A DNA stretch of 64,000 nt from Geminocystis sp. NIES-3709 (GTDB taxonomy: Bacteria > Cyanobacteriota > Cyanobacteriia > Cyanobacteriales > Cyanobacteriaceae), in contig NZ_AP014821.1 in the NCBI RefSeq assembly GCF_001548115.1, positions 1,739,262-1,803,261 of the forward strand. Reading direction: 5' to 3'. The notes beneath the pieces were generated by a model. It saw only the letters and a list, made by a program, of their open reading frames with translations. It ran no database searches and was not told where the DNA came from. Within the stretch, counting starts at the first letter, position 1, and the number at the start of each line of letters is the position of its first letter. A program made the position numbers and the translations under genes. Of this stretch, positions 17,372 to 25,216 are shown piece by piece.

Positions 17372-18478
17372 ATGCGTATTTATTTATATTTAATTGCAGG
17401 AATTACTTCTGCTTTAATTGGCTGGAATATTGGACAATTTTTTCTTACGGATTTAGGTTTATTTTCTTCTTTTCCTGAATTGATTTTATATCCGTGTATT
17501 GCTATTTCTTTAGCCATTGGCATGGTGTTAAATGAAATTTTTATCTCTAGTCCTACTCGTCCAAAATTGTGTTTAAAAAAGGCAAAATTTCCCGTCTTAA
17601 TTGCTTTGGGATTAGGATTAATTATTGGTTTATTCTCAGGTGCGATCGCACAAATTTTATTTTTACCTTTTTTTGGAATTCCTGCGGTGATAGTGAGAAT
17701 TGTCGGATGGTTATTAATTGGGGTTGCTGTTGGCTTGGCAGAGGGGTTAACATGGCGTTGGGAAACGGTAGAAGCTGGGGATAAAAAGCGATTTCTTCAC
17801 CGTTTAATTGCTAGTATTGGTGGTGCTATGGGGGCAAGTTTTTTGGCCGCTATTTTGTTTGAAGTGGTGCGAGTATTTTTACAAGAAATGCCGAAAAATC
17901 TCCGTTTAGCAGAAGATCCTATCGGTTTTAGCGTTTTAGGCTTGTTTTTGGGCTTAACTTTTAGTTTAACGAGTTCTCCTAGTTATTTAGTCGCTCTTAG
18001 GGCAGGTAGTGGTTTTGAATATGTTAGTCAAATTTTTGCTCAAATTTCCCCTGAATCCATCAATCTTAGTAAAGATTATCCTCGTATTGATCAATCTGTG
18101 TTAACTTTTGTTAGTGATAGTAGTCTCGATCGTATTGAGGAGGGTTTATCTATTAAACTACCGTCAAAAGGGAGTTTCAAAATAGGCTCTAATAATGACT
18201 GTCATATTTACATCCCTAGTTTACCTGATCATGTAGCTACTATTGAAATAAAATCGAGGGAAGCTATATTAATTCCCCATGTTTTATATTTTAATCATAT
18301 TGCTATTAATGGTGAGGACTTAAAAACTAAAAAAAATATTGTTTTAAAACATAATTATTTAGTTACATTTTACTCTATTTTAAAAGGTGAAAATAATTCA
18401 GAAAATACTATTATTATTAATCATGAAAAAATTTTCCGTTTCGTCTATTATAACCGCTTTTTCGATCCCCAAGGTTAG
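17372..18478 (+). CDS. Multi-pass membrane protein with C-terminal FHA-like domain (2)
   Basis: Six or so hydrophobic segments fill residues 1-215 (for example LYLIAGITSALIGWNIG, VLIALGLGLIIGLFSG, GFSVLGLFLGLTFSL). The cytosolic part from about 265 contains IKLPSKGSFKIGSNNDCHIY followed by IPSLPDHVATIEI, then INGEDL, the strand pattern of an FHA domain. As in the 9199 paralogue, the phosphate-binding Arg and Ser-x-x-His motif are not intact. Its last 56 bp overlap the start of the secreted vWA gene, so the two are translationally coupled. I infer a membrane partner that links the cytosolic phospho-switch to the extracytoplasmic vWA protein. Confidence 0.7.
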   Translation: MRIYLYLIAGITSALIGWNIGQFFLTDLGLFSSFPELILYPCIAISLAIGMVLNEIFISSPTRPKLCLKKAKFPVLIALGLGLIIGLFSGAIAQILFLPFFGIPAVIVRIVGWLLIGVAVGLAEGLTWRWETVEAGDKKRFLHRLIASIGGAMGASFLAAILFEVVRVFLQEMPKNLRLAEDPIGFSVLGLFLGLTFSLTSSPSYLVALRAGSGFEYVSQIFAQISPESINLSKDYPRIDQSVLTFVSDSSLDRIEEGLSIKLPSKGSFKIGSNNDCHIYIPSLPDHVATIEIKSREAILIPHVLYFNHIAINGEDLKTKKNIVLKHNYLVTFYSILKGENNSENTIIINHEKIFRFVYYNRFFDPQG

Positions 18479-19700
18479 TTTAGCTTTTTTATTTTTTATC
18501 ACCTTAATTAGCCCTATTTCTGCACAGGGAAAAAATCCGAAAAAAGTTGATATTGTTCGCACTACTGTTAATGATGATCAAGTTACTATTCGAGTTAAGG
18601 TAACGGGAGAAGGCGATCGACCTTTAATGGGATTATCTCATAAAGATTTCAAGCTAGAAGTAGAGGGAAATGACATTGAGATTGAGCGCAAAAATTGGAA
18701 ATCCCCCGAAGAATCTGAGCCACCTCCAGCATGGATTGTGATATTGTTAGATATGTCTGGGAGTATGTTAACTCCTGATAGTAGTGGTAAAACGAAGTTA
18801 GAAGGGGCGATGGAAGCTACTACTGAGTTTCTCTCAATCTTAGCCCAAAGAGGCGGAAATACTCAAGTTTCGATCGTGCCTTTTGGAGAGGGAAACAAAA
18901 AATGTGAAGGGTTCAAAGTCACTAAACAAGAATTAGACAATTTTTTAAGCCCTAATGATGTTAAATTAACTAACTTTTTAAGCTATTTAGCAAGTACAAA
19001 ACCCTGTGCATCAACTAATCTTTATCAACCCTTAGAAACCGCTATAAAATTTTTAGGAAATCCAGAAGATAGCCGTTTTTATCTCACGGAAGAAGAACAA
19101 AATAAAGGAAAATTAGAACCTAGATTATCAATAATTTTAGTCTCAGACGGTTATCATAACGCCCCCAATGAAGCCCAAGATTTTGCCAAATTACTGGAAC
19201 AATTAGAAGATTATAACAACATAATTGTTCATACATTAGGCTATGGTTTAACTCCTCAACAATTGGCACAAAAATATAAATTACCTAAACCTGCTACCCG
19301 TGAAGACATCAATAAAGGAAAAGTGTCAGAGGAAGAATTTGTCGATGAACAAAGATTAGCCGAAATTGCCAAAAAAACAGGAGGAATCGCTGAATTTTCA
19401 GGAGATGCTCAAGATATTGCTGAAAATCTCCAATTATTTCTTAATGCCTTATTAGGAGAGTACGAAATTACTTATATTGATCCTAATCCCGATCGAGGAG
19501 CAACCCATAAAGTGACAGTAGAAGCTATATCTGTTAAGTCTGATGAAAAACTTTATACAATACCTGTCTTTGGGCGTACACTACCTTTAAATATTCGTTT
19601 GTTAATCTTTTTTTCTACCCTAATTAGTTTGGGTTTATTTGGAGTTTTACCCTTCTATTTTTGGGGTAAATTTTTAAAACAAAAAACTCTAGAAGAATGA
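18423..19700 (+). CDS. Extracytoplasmic vWA protein with C-terminal membrane anchor
   Basis: The ATG at 18423 (MKKFSVSSIITAFSIPKVSL) is chosen because it gives a proper signal peptide ending near ISAQG; an in-frame ATG at 18387 would place extra residues before it. A beta-sandwich precedes the vWA domain, whose MIDAS is LLDMSGSM, with SILVSDGYHN supplying the later aspartate. The last ~30 residues contain a transmembrane helix (LLIFFSTLISLGLFGVLPFY) and a basic tail, so the vWA domain is displayed outside the cytoplasmic membrane. It overlaps the FHA-like membrane gene. Metal-dependent ligand binding is known for the family; its ligand here is unknown. Confidence 0.8.
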   Translation: MKKFSVSSIITAFSIPKVSLAFLFFITLISPISAQGKNPKKVDIVRTTVNDDQVTIRVKVTGEGDRPLMGLSHKDFKLEVEGNDIEIERKNWKSPEESEPPPAWIVILLDMSGSMLTPDSSGKTKLEGAMEATTEFLSILAQRGGNTQVSIVPFGEGNKKCEGFKVTKQELDNFLSPNDVKLTNFLSYLASTKPCASTNLYQPLETAIKFLGNPEDSRFYLTEEEQNKGKLEPRLSIILVSDGYHNAPNEAQDFAKLLEQLEDYNNIIVHTLGYGLTPQQLAQKYKLPKPATREDINKGKVSEEEFVDEQRLAEIAKKTGGIAEFSGDAQDIAENLQLFLNALLGEYEITYIDPNPDRGATHKVTVEAISVKSDEKLYTIPVFGRTLPLNIRLLIFFSTLISLGLFGVLPFYFWGKFLKQKTLEE

Positions 19701-19759
19701 GGAATGAGGAATTAGGAAAAAGGAAGAAACTATTTTAAAAGAATAGTAAATCCAGCTTG

Positions 19760-19993
19760 TTATTTATTCATTCCGTATAAATAATAGTCGTGATTGAGAG
19801 CAAAATCTTCAATTCCTGTATCAACAACAAGGTTATCAAAATCTAAATTATTCCAAGCATCATTAGAACTTTTTAACTTAGTTTCAATGTTTAAATCTAG
19901 TACTTCACTTGTTAATAAAGTTTGTATTTTTGCAGTTAATTGTTTTATTTTTTGTTTGCTTAAGCTATCGGAAAAATTAATTATTAATTCCAT
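19760..19993 (-). CDS. Orphan antitoxin-like protein
   Basis: This 77-residue protein is of the type found upstream of PIN toxins in cyanobacteria: a helical N-terminus (SKQKIKQLTAKIQTLL) and a C-terminal toxin-wrapping segment (NLVVDTGIEDFALNHDYYLY). A toxin gene would be expected immediately downstream on the minus strand, but that space is occupied by the end of the vWA gene and a 59-bp gap, so the toxin has been lost. It is convergent with the vWA gene. Function as a free antitoxin is possible but speculative. Confidence 0.55.
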   Translation of the reverse strand: MELIINFSDSLSKQKIKQLTAKIQTLLTSEVLDLNIETKLKSSNDAWNNLDFDNLVVDTGIEDFALNHDYYLYGMNK

Positions 19994-20112
19994 ACATATT
20001 ATTATGACAAATTAACTAATATTTTATTATATCTTTGTTTTCTTATACTGGTACAATAACTATTGTATTCTTAAACCGAAGATTATCCTAGAAAATTTGG
20101 CAAATTTTTGTT

Positions 20113-20841
20113 ATGTATAAATGGTTAGTAATAGTTACTTTTTTATTGATTTCTAGTTGTCAAAATAATAATAACTCCGATAATGAAACTAATAATCTTA
20201 ATGATTGTTTGAGTCAAAATAAGGTAGAATTAACGGAAGATAAGGTTAAATCATTAGATTTTAATGATGGTACGATCAAACAGTCCGGAATGATTAAACA
20301 AGGGGAAAAAATCGGTTTTAGTTTCACCGCTTCGGCGGGAGATAAGCTGGAATATAAAACAGAAGATAATAATATTTGTATTGATATTTACGCCCCTAAT
20401 AATCAATTAGTTAATGATATTAATTTACCTCTTGATGGCCGGTATTTAATAGAGGTTTATTTGCCTCAAGGTTCACAATCTTTTCAAATTAGTTTTAGTC
20501 TAAATCAAGACAATAATTTAAGTGATAATAATGAGGATAATTATAGATGGAATTTAACTGATTTTCCTAAATCTAGTTGTGGTGATGAAAAACCCTCAGA
20601 TTCTTCCCTATATCCTCTTGATTTTTACCCTGTTAATATTCCTTACAATCCAGAGTATTTAGATATTGCTATAAATAATTTTTGTCAAGACTCTTATCAA
20701 AAGAGGGATAAATTAAGTGGAGATAAGATAATTCAAGTGGCATCTTTTTTAAGTAAAGATCAAGCGTTATCTTTTGCACAGTTTATATCAGAAAAAATCC
20801 CAAATGCTTATGTAGGTGAACCGACTAAAGTTTATCAATAA
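20113..20841 (+). CDS. Lipoprotein with SPOR-like C-terminus
   Basis: The N-terminus MYKWLVIVTFLLISSCQ is a lipoprotein signal with lipobox Cys16, followed by an Asn/Asp-rich linker. Residues ~55-135 form a beta-rich domain (MIKQGEKIGFSFTASAGDKL, DGRYLIEVYLPQGSQSFQI) like the PPC-type domains of secreted bacterial proteins. The C-terminus has IIQVASFLSKDQALSFAQFI and an ending like a SPOR or related repeat. It follows the kinase/vWA module in the same direction and precedes a decayed lipoprotein. Membrane-anchored outside the cytoplasm; role unknown. Confidence 0.7.
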   Translation: MYKWLVIVTFLLISSCQNNNNSDNETNNLNDCLSQNKVELTEDKVKSLDFNDGTIKQSGMIKQGEKIGFSFTASAGDKLEYKTEDNNICIDIYAPNNQLVNDINLPLDGRYLIEVYLPQGSQSFQISFSLNQDNNLSDNNEDNYRWNLTDFPKSSCGDEKPSDSSLYPLDFYPVNIPYNPEYLDIAINNFCQDSYQKRDKLSGDKIIQVASFLSKDQALSFAQFISEKIPNAYVGEPTKVYQ

Positions 20842-20861
20842 AAGTTGAAAATATATAGAAT

Positions 20862-21419
20862 ATTATAGTTTTATTTAGATTTTATTTTTCAAAATTTTTG
20901 GTAATTATTGTATTTATTATAACCGCCTGTAATAAACAAGAAAATATCAGCACTGGTAATAATATTCAAAATTCCAATAATTCGGCTCAAATGGCTGAAA
21001 TTGATTTGATCACGATACTGGCTGTCAAAAAATACCGGGTAATTTAAAGATGGTATGAGGCAAAATCAACAATGTTTGATGGTAGATTTCATGAAGATTT
21101 AGTCGCTGAATTAGCAACAGGGGAATTATATGATAAAACGACTAAATCAGGAGGTTCAATAGATTGGTTGCAACAAAATGGATGTTATTATACTTATGAT
21201 TATTCTAATATTGAGTATGTTATTTCTTTTGATAATCAGGGTATAAGACCCAGTTTAACAGTTAAAGTATCAGAAAAATTAACTTTAAATGGTTCAAGTA
21301 GTGCTGGATGTAATGGAAGACCAAAAAGTTATTCTCAACCTGCTACTTATTGGTTTGAAAAAGAGAATGGTATTTGGAAAATTTATAACAAAGAAATGAG
21401 TAAATTATCTCAACAATAA
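20862..21419 (+). pseudogene. Decayed lipoprotein with ARC6-like IMS domain
   Basis: The C-terminal open part (from 21072) reads MFDGRFHEDLVAELATGELY and ends WKIYNKEMSKLSQQ. This is the layout of the IMS domain known from ARC6-like and cyanobacterial kinase-associated proteins. In the same frame upstream are a lipoprotein signal (FLVIIVFIITACNKQE) and RWYEAKSTMFDG. An in-frame TAA at 21045-21047, where relatives commonly have a polar residue before the W, and the absence of an ATG before the signal break the gene. Alternatively a shortened cytosolic IMS protein could start at 21072, but no good ribosome site is visible. Confidence 0.65.
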
Positions 21420-21446
21420 CTTTAATATATGAGAGATTATTATTAT

Positions 21447-22797
21447 CGGTACTTAGACAAAAATTATGCCCAAATAAACCCTAAACTAGCTTTATATAAA
21501 CTAAATACTTCCACATTGTCTTTTAACCATTGAAAAAAGCGAAAAGACACAGCATTACGAAACGCTTCCAATGCCTCAGCAAAAGTATTTAACGGTTTAT
21601 TCCCCCATTGTCTTCTTAAACCTCCTGTCAAACGATGCCATTGAATAAAAGTGTAGGCACAAAATACCAAGATAAAATGTCTCATTAAACTTCTTTTATT
21701 TCTCACTTGGTATTGTGATAACCCTAACCATCCCTTGATTTCACGGTAAAATACTTCTATCCAATTTCTTTGTGTATAAGTTTCTACTATCCAATTTCCA
21801 CACACTTTTTCTCCTATTTCATTAGTCATTAAATAATCAATATCTGTGGAATTTTCAAAAGTATCTGCATTCATGACGATAGCTACAGTTTTTATTCCCG
21901 ACAAAGCTGATAATTCAATATTTATCGTTGCTACCCAAAGAGTTTTTTCTCGATTTTTTCCTATTCTTATTTTTTCAAAACTATCTTGGGGTAATGATTT
22001 TGCTATTTCAGCTATGGTTTTTTCAGACTCGATAAAATCTTGTTTTACCAATTTTACTAATCTATTTTTAGCAATAATTCCTATATATTTTAAATTCTTT
22101 TTTTCTAGTTTGCCTAATAAATTAGTATTGTTTCCATAACCACCATCCATTAAAATTATTTGGGGACAATAATTTCGATTTAAACATTTTTCAATTAAAT
22201 TAAAGGCAATGTCTGGTTTTTTCTGAAATTGTGGAGCGTCTTTTCCTTCAGGGAAATTTTCGGCTTTTTCATATAATTCAACGTCTAAAGGAAAACTTCT
22301 CACACCATCATAAATGTGAGTAGTGACTATAACATTACCATTATCAGTTTTGCCAATTTCACCAATATATTGTCTTCCCACACAGTCAGTAAAGTTTCCA
22401 CTTTTACGATGACCTGAATCGTCTATAATTAAGGAGAAACATCGACTAATTTTTGTTTGACGACAGGATGCAATAATTTCTAATCTTTTATCATTTACCT
22501 CATCATAATTCCAAGTGGACTCTGTTAAGAAATGGTGTAATTTATGATAAGTAATATCAAGATTATTATGGGCAATTTGAGTTATATTTTTTCTTTGAGA
22601 ATCTCCTAATAAACCGCCCAAATAATTTCTAAACTCTCGTTTTTGTGCCTTTGTTTTTAAGACTGGGTCTATTTTTTCACACCAGCGATTGAAACATGGG
22701 GGCATTGATGAAGAAGTAATTTCTTTCATTTTGACCTAAAAGCAATATGATGTAAAAATTATAGCTTAATTGTTGTTATTGTTTTGTCTAAGTACCG
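21447..22797. mobile_element. IS701-like insertion sequence, complete
   Basis: Perfect 16-bp terminal inverted repeats CGGTACTTAGACAAAA (21447-21462) and TTTTGTCTAAGTACCG (22782-22797) enclose one intact transposase. The flanks show TTAT immediately outside both ends, consistent with a 4-bp target duplication. Length is about 1351 bp. Perfect ends and an intact reading frame indicate a recent insertion, close behind the decayed IMS lipoprotein gene. Confidence 0.9.
21464..22729 (-). CDS. DDE transposase, IS701-like
   Basis: This 421-residue transposase begins MKEITSSSMPPCFNRWCEKI. The N-terminal helical part contains REFRNYLGGLLGDSQRKN, typical of IS701/IS4-type enzymes. The first catalytic Asp is in LIIDDSGHRKSG and is followed by VGRQYIGEIGK. 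The second is in IILMDGGYGNN, and the glutamate region is near WIEVFYREIKGWLGLSQYQV. The frame has no stop or shift and spans nearly the whole element, so the protein is probably functional. Confidence 0.92.
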   Translation of the reverse strand: MKEITSSSMPPCFNRWCEKIDPVLKTKAQKREFRNYLGGLLGDSQRKNITQIAHNNLDITYHKLHHFLTESTWNYDEVNDKRLEIIASCRQTKISRCFSLIIDDSGHRKSGNFTDCVGRQYIGEIGKTDNGNVIVTTHIYDGVRSFPLDVELYEKAENFPEGKDAPQFQKKPDIAFNLIEKCLNRNYCPQIILMDGGYGNNTNLLGKLEKKNLKYIGIIAKNRLVKLVKQDFIESEKTIAEIAKSLPQDSFEKIRIGKNREKTLWVATINIELSALSGIKTVAIVMNADTFENSTDIDYLMTNEIGEKVCGNWIVETYTQRNWIEVFYREIKGWLGLSQYQVRNKRSLMRHFILVFCAYTFIQWHRLTGGLRRQWGNKPLNTFAEALEAFRNAVSFRFFQWLKDNVEVFSLYKASLGFIWA

Positions 22798-22890
22798 TTA
22801 TGTAATAGTAAAAATATTGGAGACTGAGTTGACAGTTGACCGTTAACAGTCAATAATTAATTAGTGAAATTACATTCGGAGGAGAGTAAA

Positions 22891-23373
22891 TTGCCTCAAA
22901 TACATCCACCTCAATTATCTCCGACTAGCTCCATTGAATTAGATCATAGTTTTCGAGCTACTACGGAAAAATGGTTCGAGTATCCAATTATTGTCCATCC
23001 TCATCATACTGACTATGCAGGAATTGTTTGGCATGGTAATTATTTGACATGGATGGAAGAAGCAAGGGTAGAATGTTTAAGATCCATCGGAATCAATTAT
23101 GCCGATTTAGTTAGTTTGGGTTGTGATTTGCCTGTGATTGAGGTCAATCTGCGCTATCATCAATCTATCAGAATGGGAGATCATGCTATTGTTAAAACCC
23201 GAATGGATCAAGTTCACGGAGTAAGAATTCATTGGGATTATCAAATTACTTCACCGGATTGTCCTTTAATTTATGTTAGTGGTAGAGTTACTTTAGTGGG
23301 AATCGATCGAGAAAAGGGTAAAATTATGCGACAATTACCACCATTATTGAAAGATGCCCTTGTAAAATTATAA
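22891..23373 (+). CDS. Hotdog-fold acyl-CoA thioesterase
   Basis: The region VHPHHTDYAGIVWHGNYLTW is the 4-hydroxybenzoyl-CoA/YbgC-type thioesterase signature: H-x-x-D-x-x-x-x-V-x-x-x-x-Y with catalytic Asp. The strand LPVIEVNLRYHQSIRMGD follows. The enzyme hydrolyses acyl- or aroyl-CoA; a role as DHNA-CoA hydrolase in phylloquinone synthesis is possible but not shown. I place the start at the TTG at 22891 because a strong ribosome site GGAGGA (22878-22883) lies 7 bases before it. An in-frame GTG at 22864 would give nine more residues. About 160 residues, normal for the family apart from a longer N-terminus. Confidence 0.8.
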   Translation: MPQIHPPQLSPTSSIELDHSFRATTEKWFEYPIIVHPHHTDYAGIVWHGNYLTWMEEARVECLRSIGINYADLVSLGCDLPVIEVNLRYHQSIRMGDHAIVKTRMDQVHGVRIHWDYQITSPDCPLIYVSGRVTLVGIDREKGKIMRQLPPLLKDALVKL

Positions 23374-23413
23374 AAACTGTTATTTTTGATTGTGTGGGAG
23401 AAAGGCACTTTTT

Positions 23414-23731
23414 ATGAGTCAAGAAGAAAAAAACGCTAATTTTATGGTGGGTTTAATTGTGGGTAGTACGATTGCAACAATAGCAACTCTATTGTTTAGT
23501 CCTCGTAATGGACAAGAAAATCGTAAAATTTTAGGCAAAACTGCTCAAGCATTACCCGAAATGGCACAGGATATTTCTTCTACTGTTCAATTAAATACTA
23601 ATCGTCTTTCTCAATCTACCCTAAAAAAATGGGATAATACTCTTAATCGTCTTAAAAATGCGATCGTAGCTGGAGTGGAAGCTAGTCAAAATTATACTAA
23701 AGAAAAAGAACAGACTATGAGTAATAAATAA
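23414..23731 (+). CDS. YtxH-like small membrane protein
   Basis: The ATG at 23414 (MSQEEKNANFMVGLIVGSTI) is preferred to a GTG at 23390 because GGGAGAAAGG lies just upstream. An N-terminal hydrophobic helix with small residues (FMVGLIVGSTIATIATLLF) followed by SPRNGQENRK matches the YtxH pattern, in which the helix precedes S-P-x-x-G and an amphipathic coiled tail. The remaining ~70 residues are helical and rich in Q, N and K. It is probably anchored at the cytoplasmic or thylakoid membrane with a cytosolic tail. It may form a functional set with the DUF948-like gene downstream. Confidence 0.75.
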   Translation: MSQEEKNANFMVGLIVGSTIATIATLLFSPRNGQENRKILGKTAQALPEMAQDISSTVQLNTNRLSQSTLKKWDNTLNRLKNAIVAGVEASQNYTKEKEQTMSNK

Positions 23732-23876
23732 TAATTTTTAGTCGGTTTAGCAGACTTACGCTGTTAGCTGTGTAATTTATTACATGGTGGGTTATTGATT
23801 AACTCTTACTTCCTAACTTAACTTCTAATTTTCTCCTTTTGTACTATCTTTTCAAAACCTGTCTTCTGCTCAAATT

Positions 23877-24248
23877 ATGACTGAACCACTTTTTTGGCTT
23901 GGATTTTCTATCTGTTTAGTAGCGGTTAGTTTAACTGCGGTATTAGTTACTCTTATTCCTGTTGCCCAAGAATTGAGTCGAGCAGCTCGTAGTGCAGAAA
24001 AATTATTTGATATTTTGAGTCAAGAATTTCCTAATACTTTAGAAGCAATTAAAGCGACTAATTTAGAGTTAACAGAATTAAGTACGGAAGTAAAAGATAG
24101 TGTAAAAAGTGCTTCTGGGGCAGTAAAAAAAATTGATCGAACATTAGTAACAGCAAAACAACAAGTAGAAATTGCTCAGATAAAAAGTGGTAGTTTTTGG
24201 GCTGGTTTAAAAGCAGGTATTAAAACATGGCAAACCGATAACACCTGA
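23877..24248 (+). CDS. DUF948-like membrane protein
   Basis: This 123-residue protein has one N-terminal transmembrane helix (LFWLGFSICLVAVSLTAVLV), then a long amphipathic helix (ELSRAARSAEKLFDILSQEF, ELSTEVKDSVKSASGAVKKI) of the DUF948 type. It ends in a short hydrophobic motif (SGSFWAGLKAGIKTW). DUF948 and YtxH proteins often occur together, as here. No enzymatic motif. The stop codon is at the edge of an ACCTGAGTTCGAT repeat motif (24243-24255), so a repeat insertion may have shaped its 3' end. Confidence 0.75.
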   Translation: MTEPLFWLGFSICLVAVSLTAVLVTLIPVAQELSRAARSAEKLFDILSQEFPNTLEAIKATNLELTELSTEVKDSVKSASGAVKKIDRTLVTAKQQVEIAQIKSGSFWAGLKAGIKTWQTDNT

Positions 24249-24334
24249 GTTCGATGTCTTATATTAAGTTCAGATAATCCGTTACAATGATGTTTGGCTT
24301 CTTTGCTGTCTTTGCGAGAAATTCTACTATAATT

Positions 24335-25162
24335 TTAATAGTTCACCCTTGGAAAATAATGGGCAATTCCTTCCAAAATTCCTGCACTGTAATTGCCATT
24401 CATGGTTAAATATTCACCCTTGGCTATGTAAATCGAATCTGTTAAGTTTATTGTTTCGATATAAGATTTAATTTTTTCTTTGACTTCGATAGAAGCATTT
24501 CCAACTAAAATTGATTTAATCGGACTAATTAACACATCTAAATCATTGCCACTATCTCCTGAAAAAATAGTATTTTCTAAGGTGAAATTTTGACTTTTCA
24601 TCAAATATTCGATCGAATAATATTTATTTGCAGATTGAGGTAAAATATCTAATAATCCAGTCTTTTCTTCTTCATCTATACTCCAAATTAAGTTAGATTT
24701 TAAACTTTCATTTTCCAATCGTGATTTGATTTTAGTGAGGATAATTTCTTTATCTTCATCAAGGGACATATAATAACTTAATTTATGTAATCCTTGTTTT
24801 TCTTTTTCCTGTAATTGACATTGTTTAATATCTTCAAAAAGAGGAATTAAATCACTGGAGTTTTTTCCTTGCCAATCTATCGCTATGTTATTATCCCAAT
24901 CTTCTATCCTCAACCATTGACTATTCTCAATATGATAAATAGTCGAGCCCACATCAGCTATAACAAAATTAGGTAATGGTAATTGATATTCTTCGATCGC
25001 ATTTTGTACTAATTTTTTATCTCTACCCGTTACATAAGTTAAAGTAATATGAGGTTGAGAAACAAATTCTGCAAACAAACTTCTAGCTTGAGGAGATTCA
25101 GGTACGCTACCGTTAGGAATTAAAGTTCGATCTAAATCAGTACAAATTAAAAGTTTATTCAT
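24335..25162 (-). CDS. Sucrose-phosphate-phosphatase-like HAD hydrolase
   Basis: HAD motif I is DLDRTLIP (nucleophile and acid Asp), motif II TYVTGRDK, and motif IV SGDSGNDLDVL. A C2-type cap lies between, as in the sucrose-phosphatase/Cof group. Ending near GILEGIAHYFP and of ~275 residues, it matches cyanobacterial sucrose-6-phosphate phosphatase, which releases sucrose as a compatible solute. MNKLLICTDL at 25162 is used as start because the HAD motif normally follows within ten residues; earlier in-frame starts (25165, 25192) exist. No sucrose-phosphate synthase gene lies nearby, so the substrate is inferred. Confidence 0.75.
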   Translation of the reverse strand: MNKLLICTDLDRTLIPNGSVPESPQARSLFAEFVSQPHITLTYVTGRDKKLVQNAIEEYQLPLPNFVIADVGSTIYHIENSQWLRIEDWDNNIAIDWQGKNSSDLIPLFEDIKQCQLQEKEKQGLHKLSYYMSLDEDKEIILTKIKSRLENESLKSNLIWSIDEEEKTGLLDILPQSANKYYSIEYLMKSQNFTLENTIFSGDSGNDLDVLISPIKSILVGNASIEVKEKIKSYIETINLTDSIYIAKGEYLTMNGNYSAGILEGIAHYFPRVNY

Positions 25163-25216
25163 CATAAATATAGCAATTTTATCAATACTCACATCAAAAG
25201 TTTTTAGCTTAACAAT

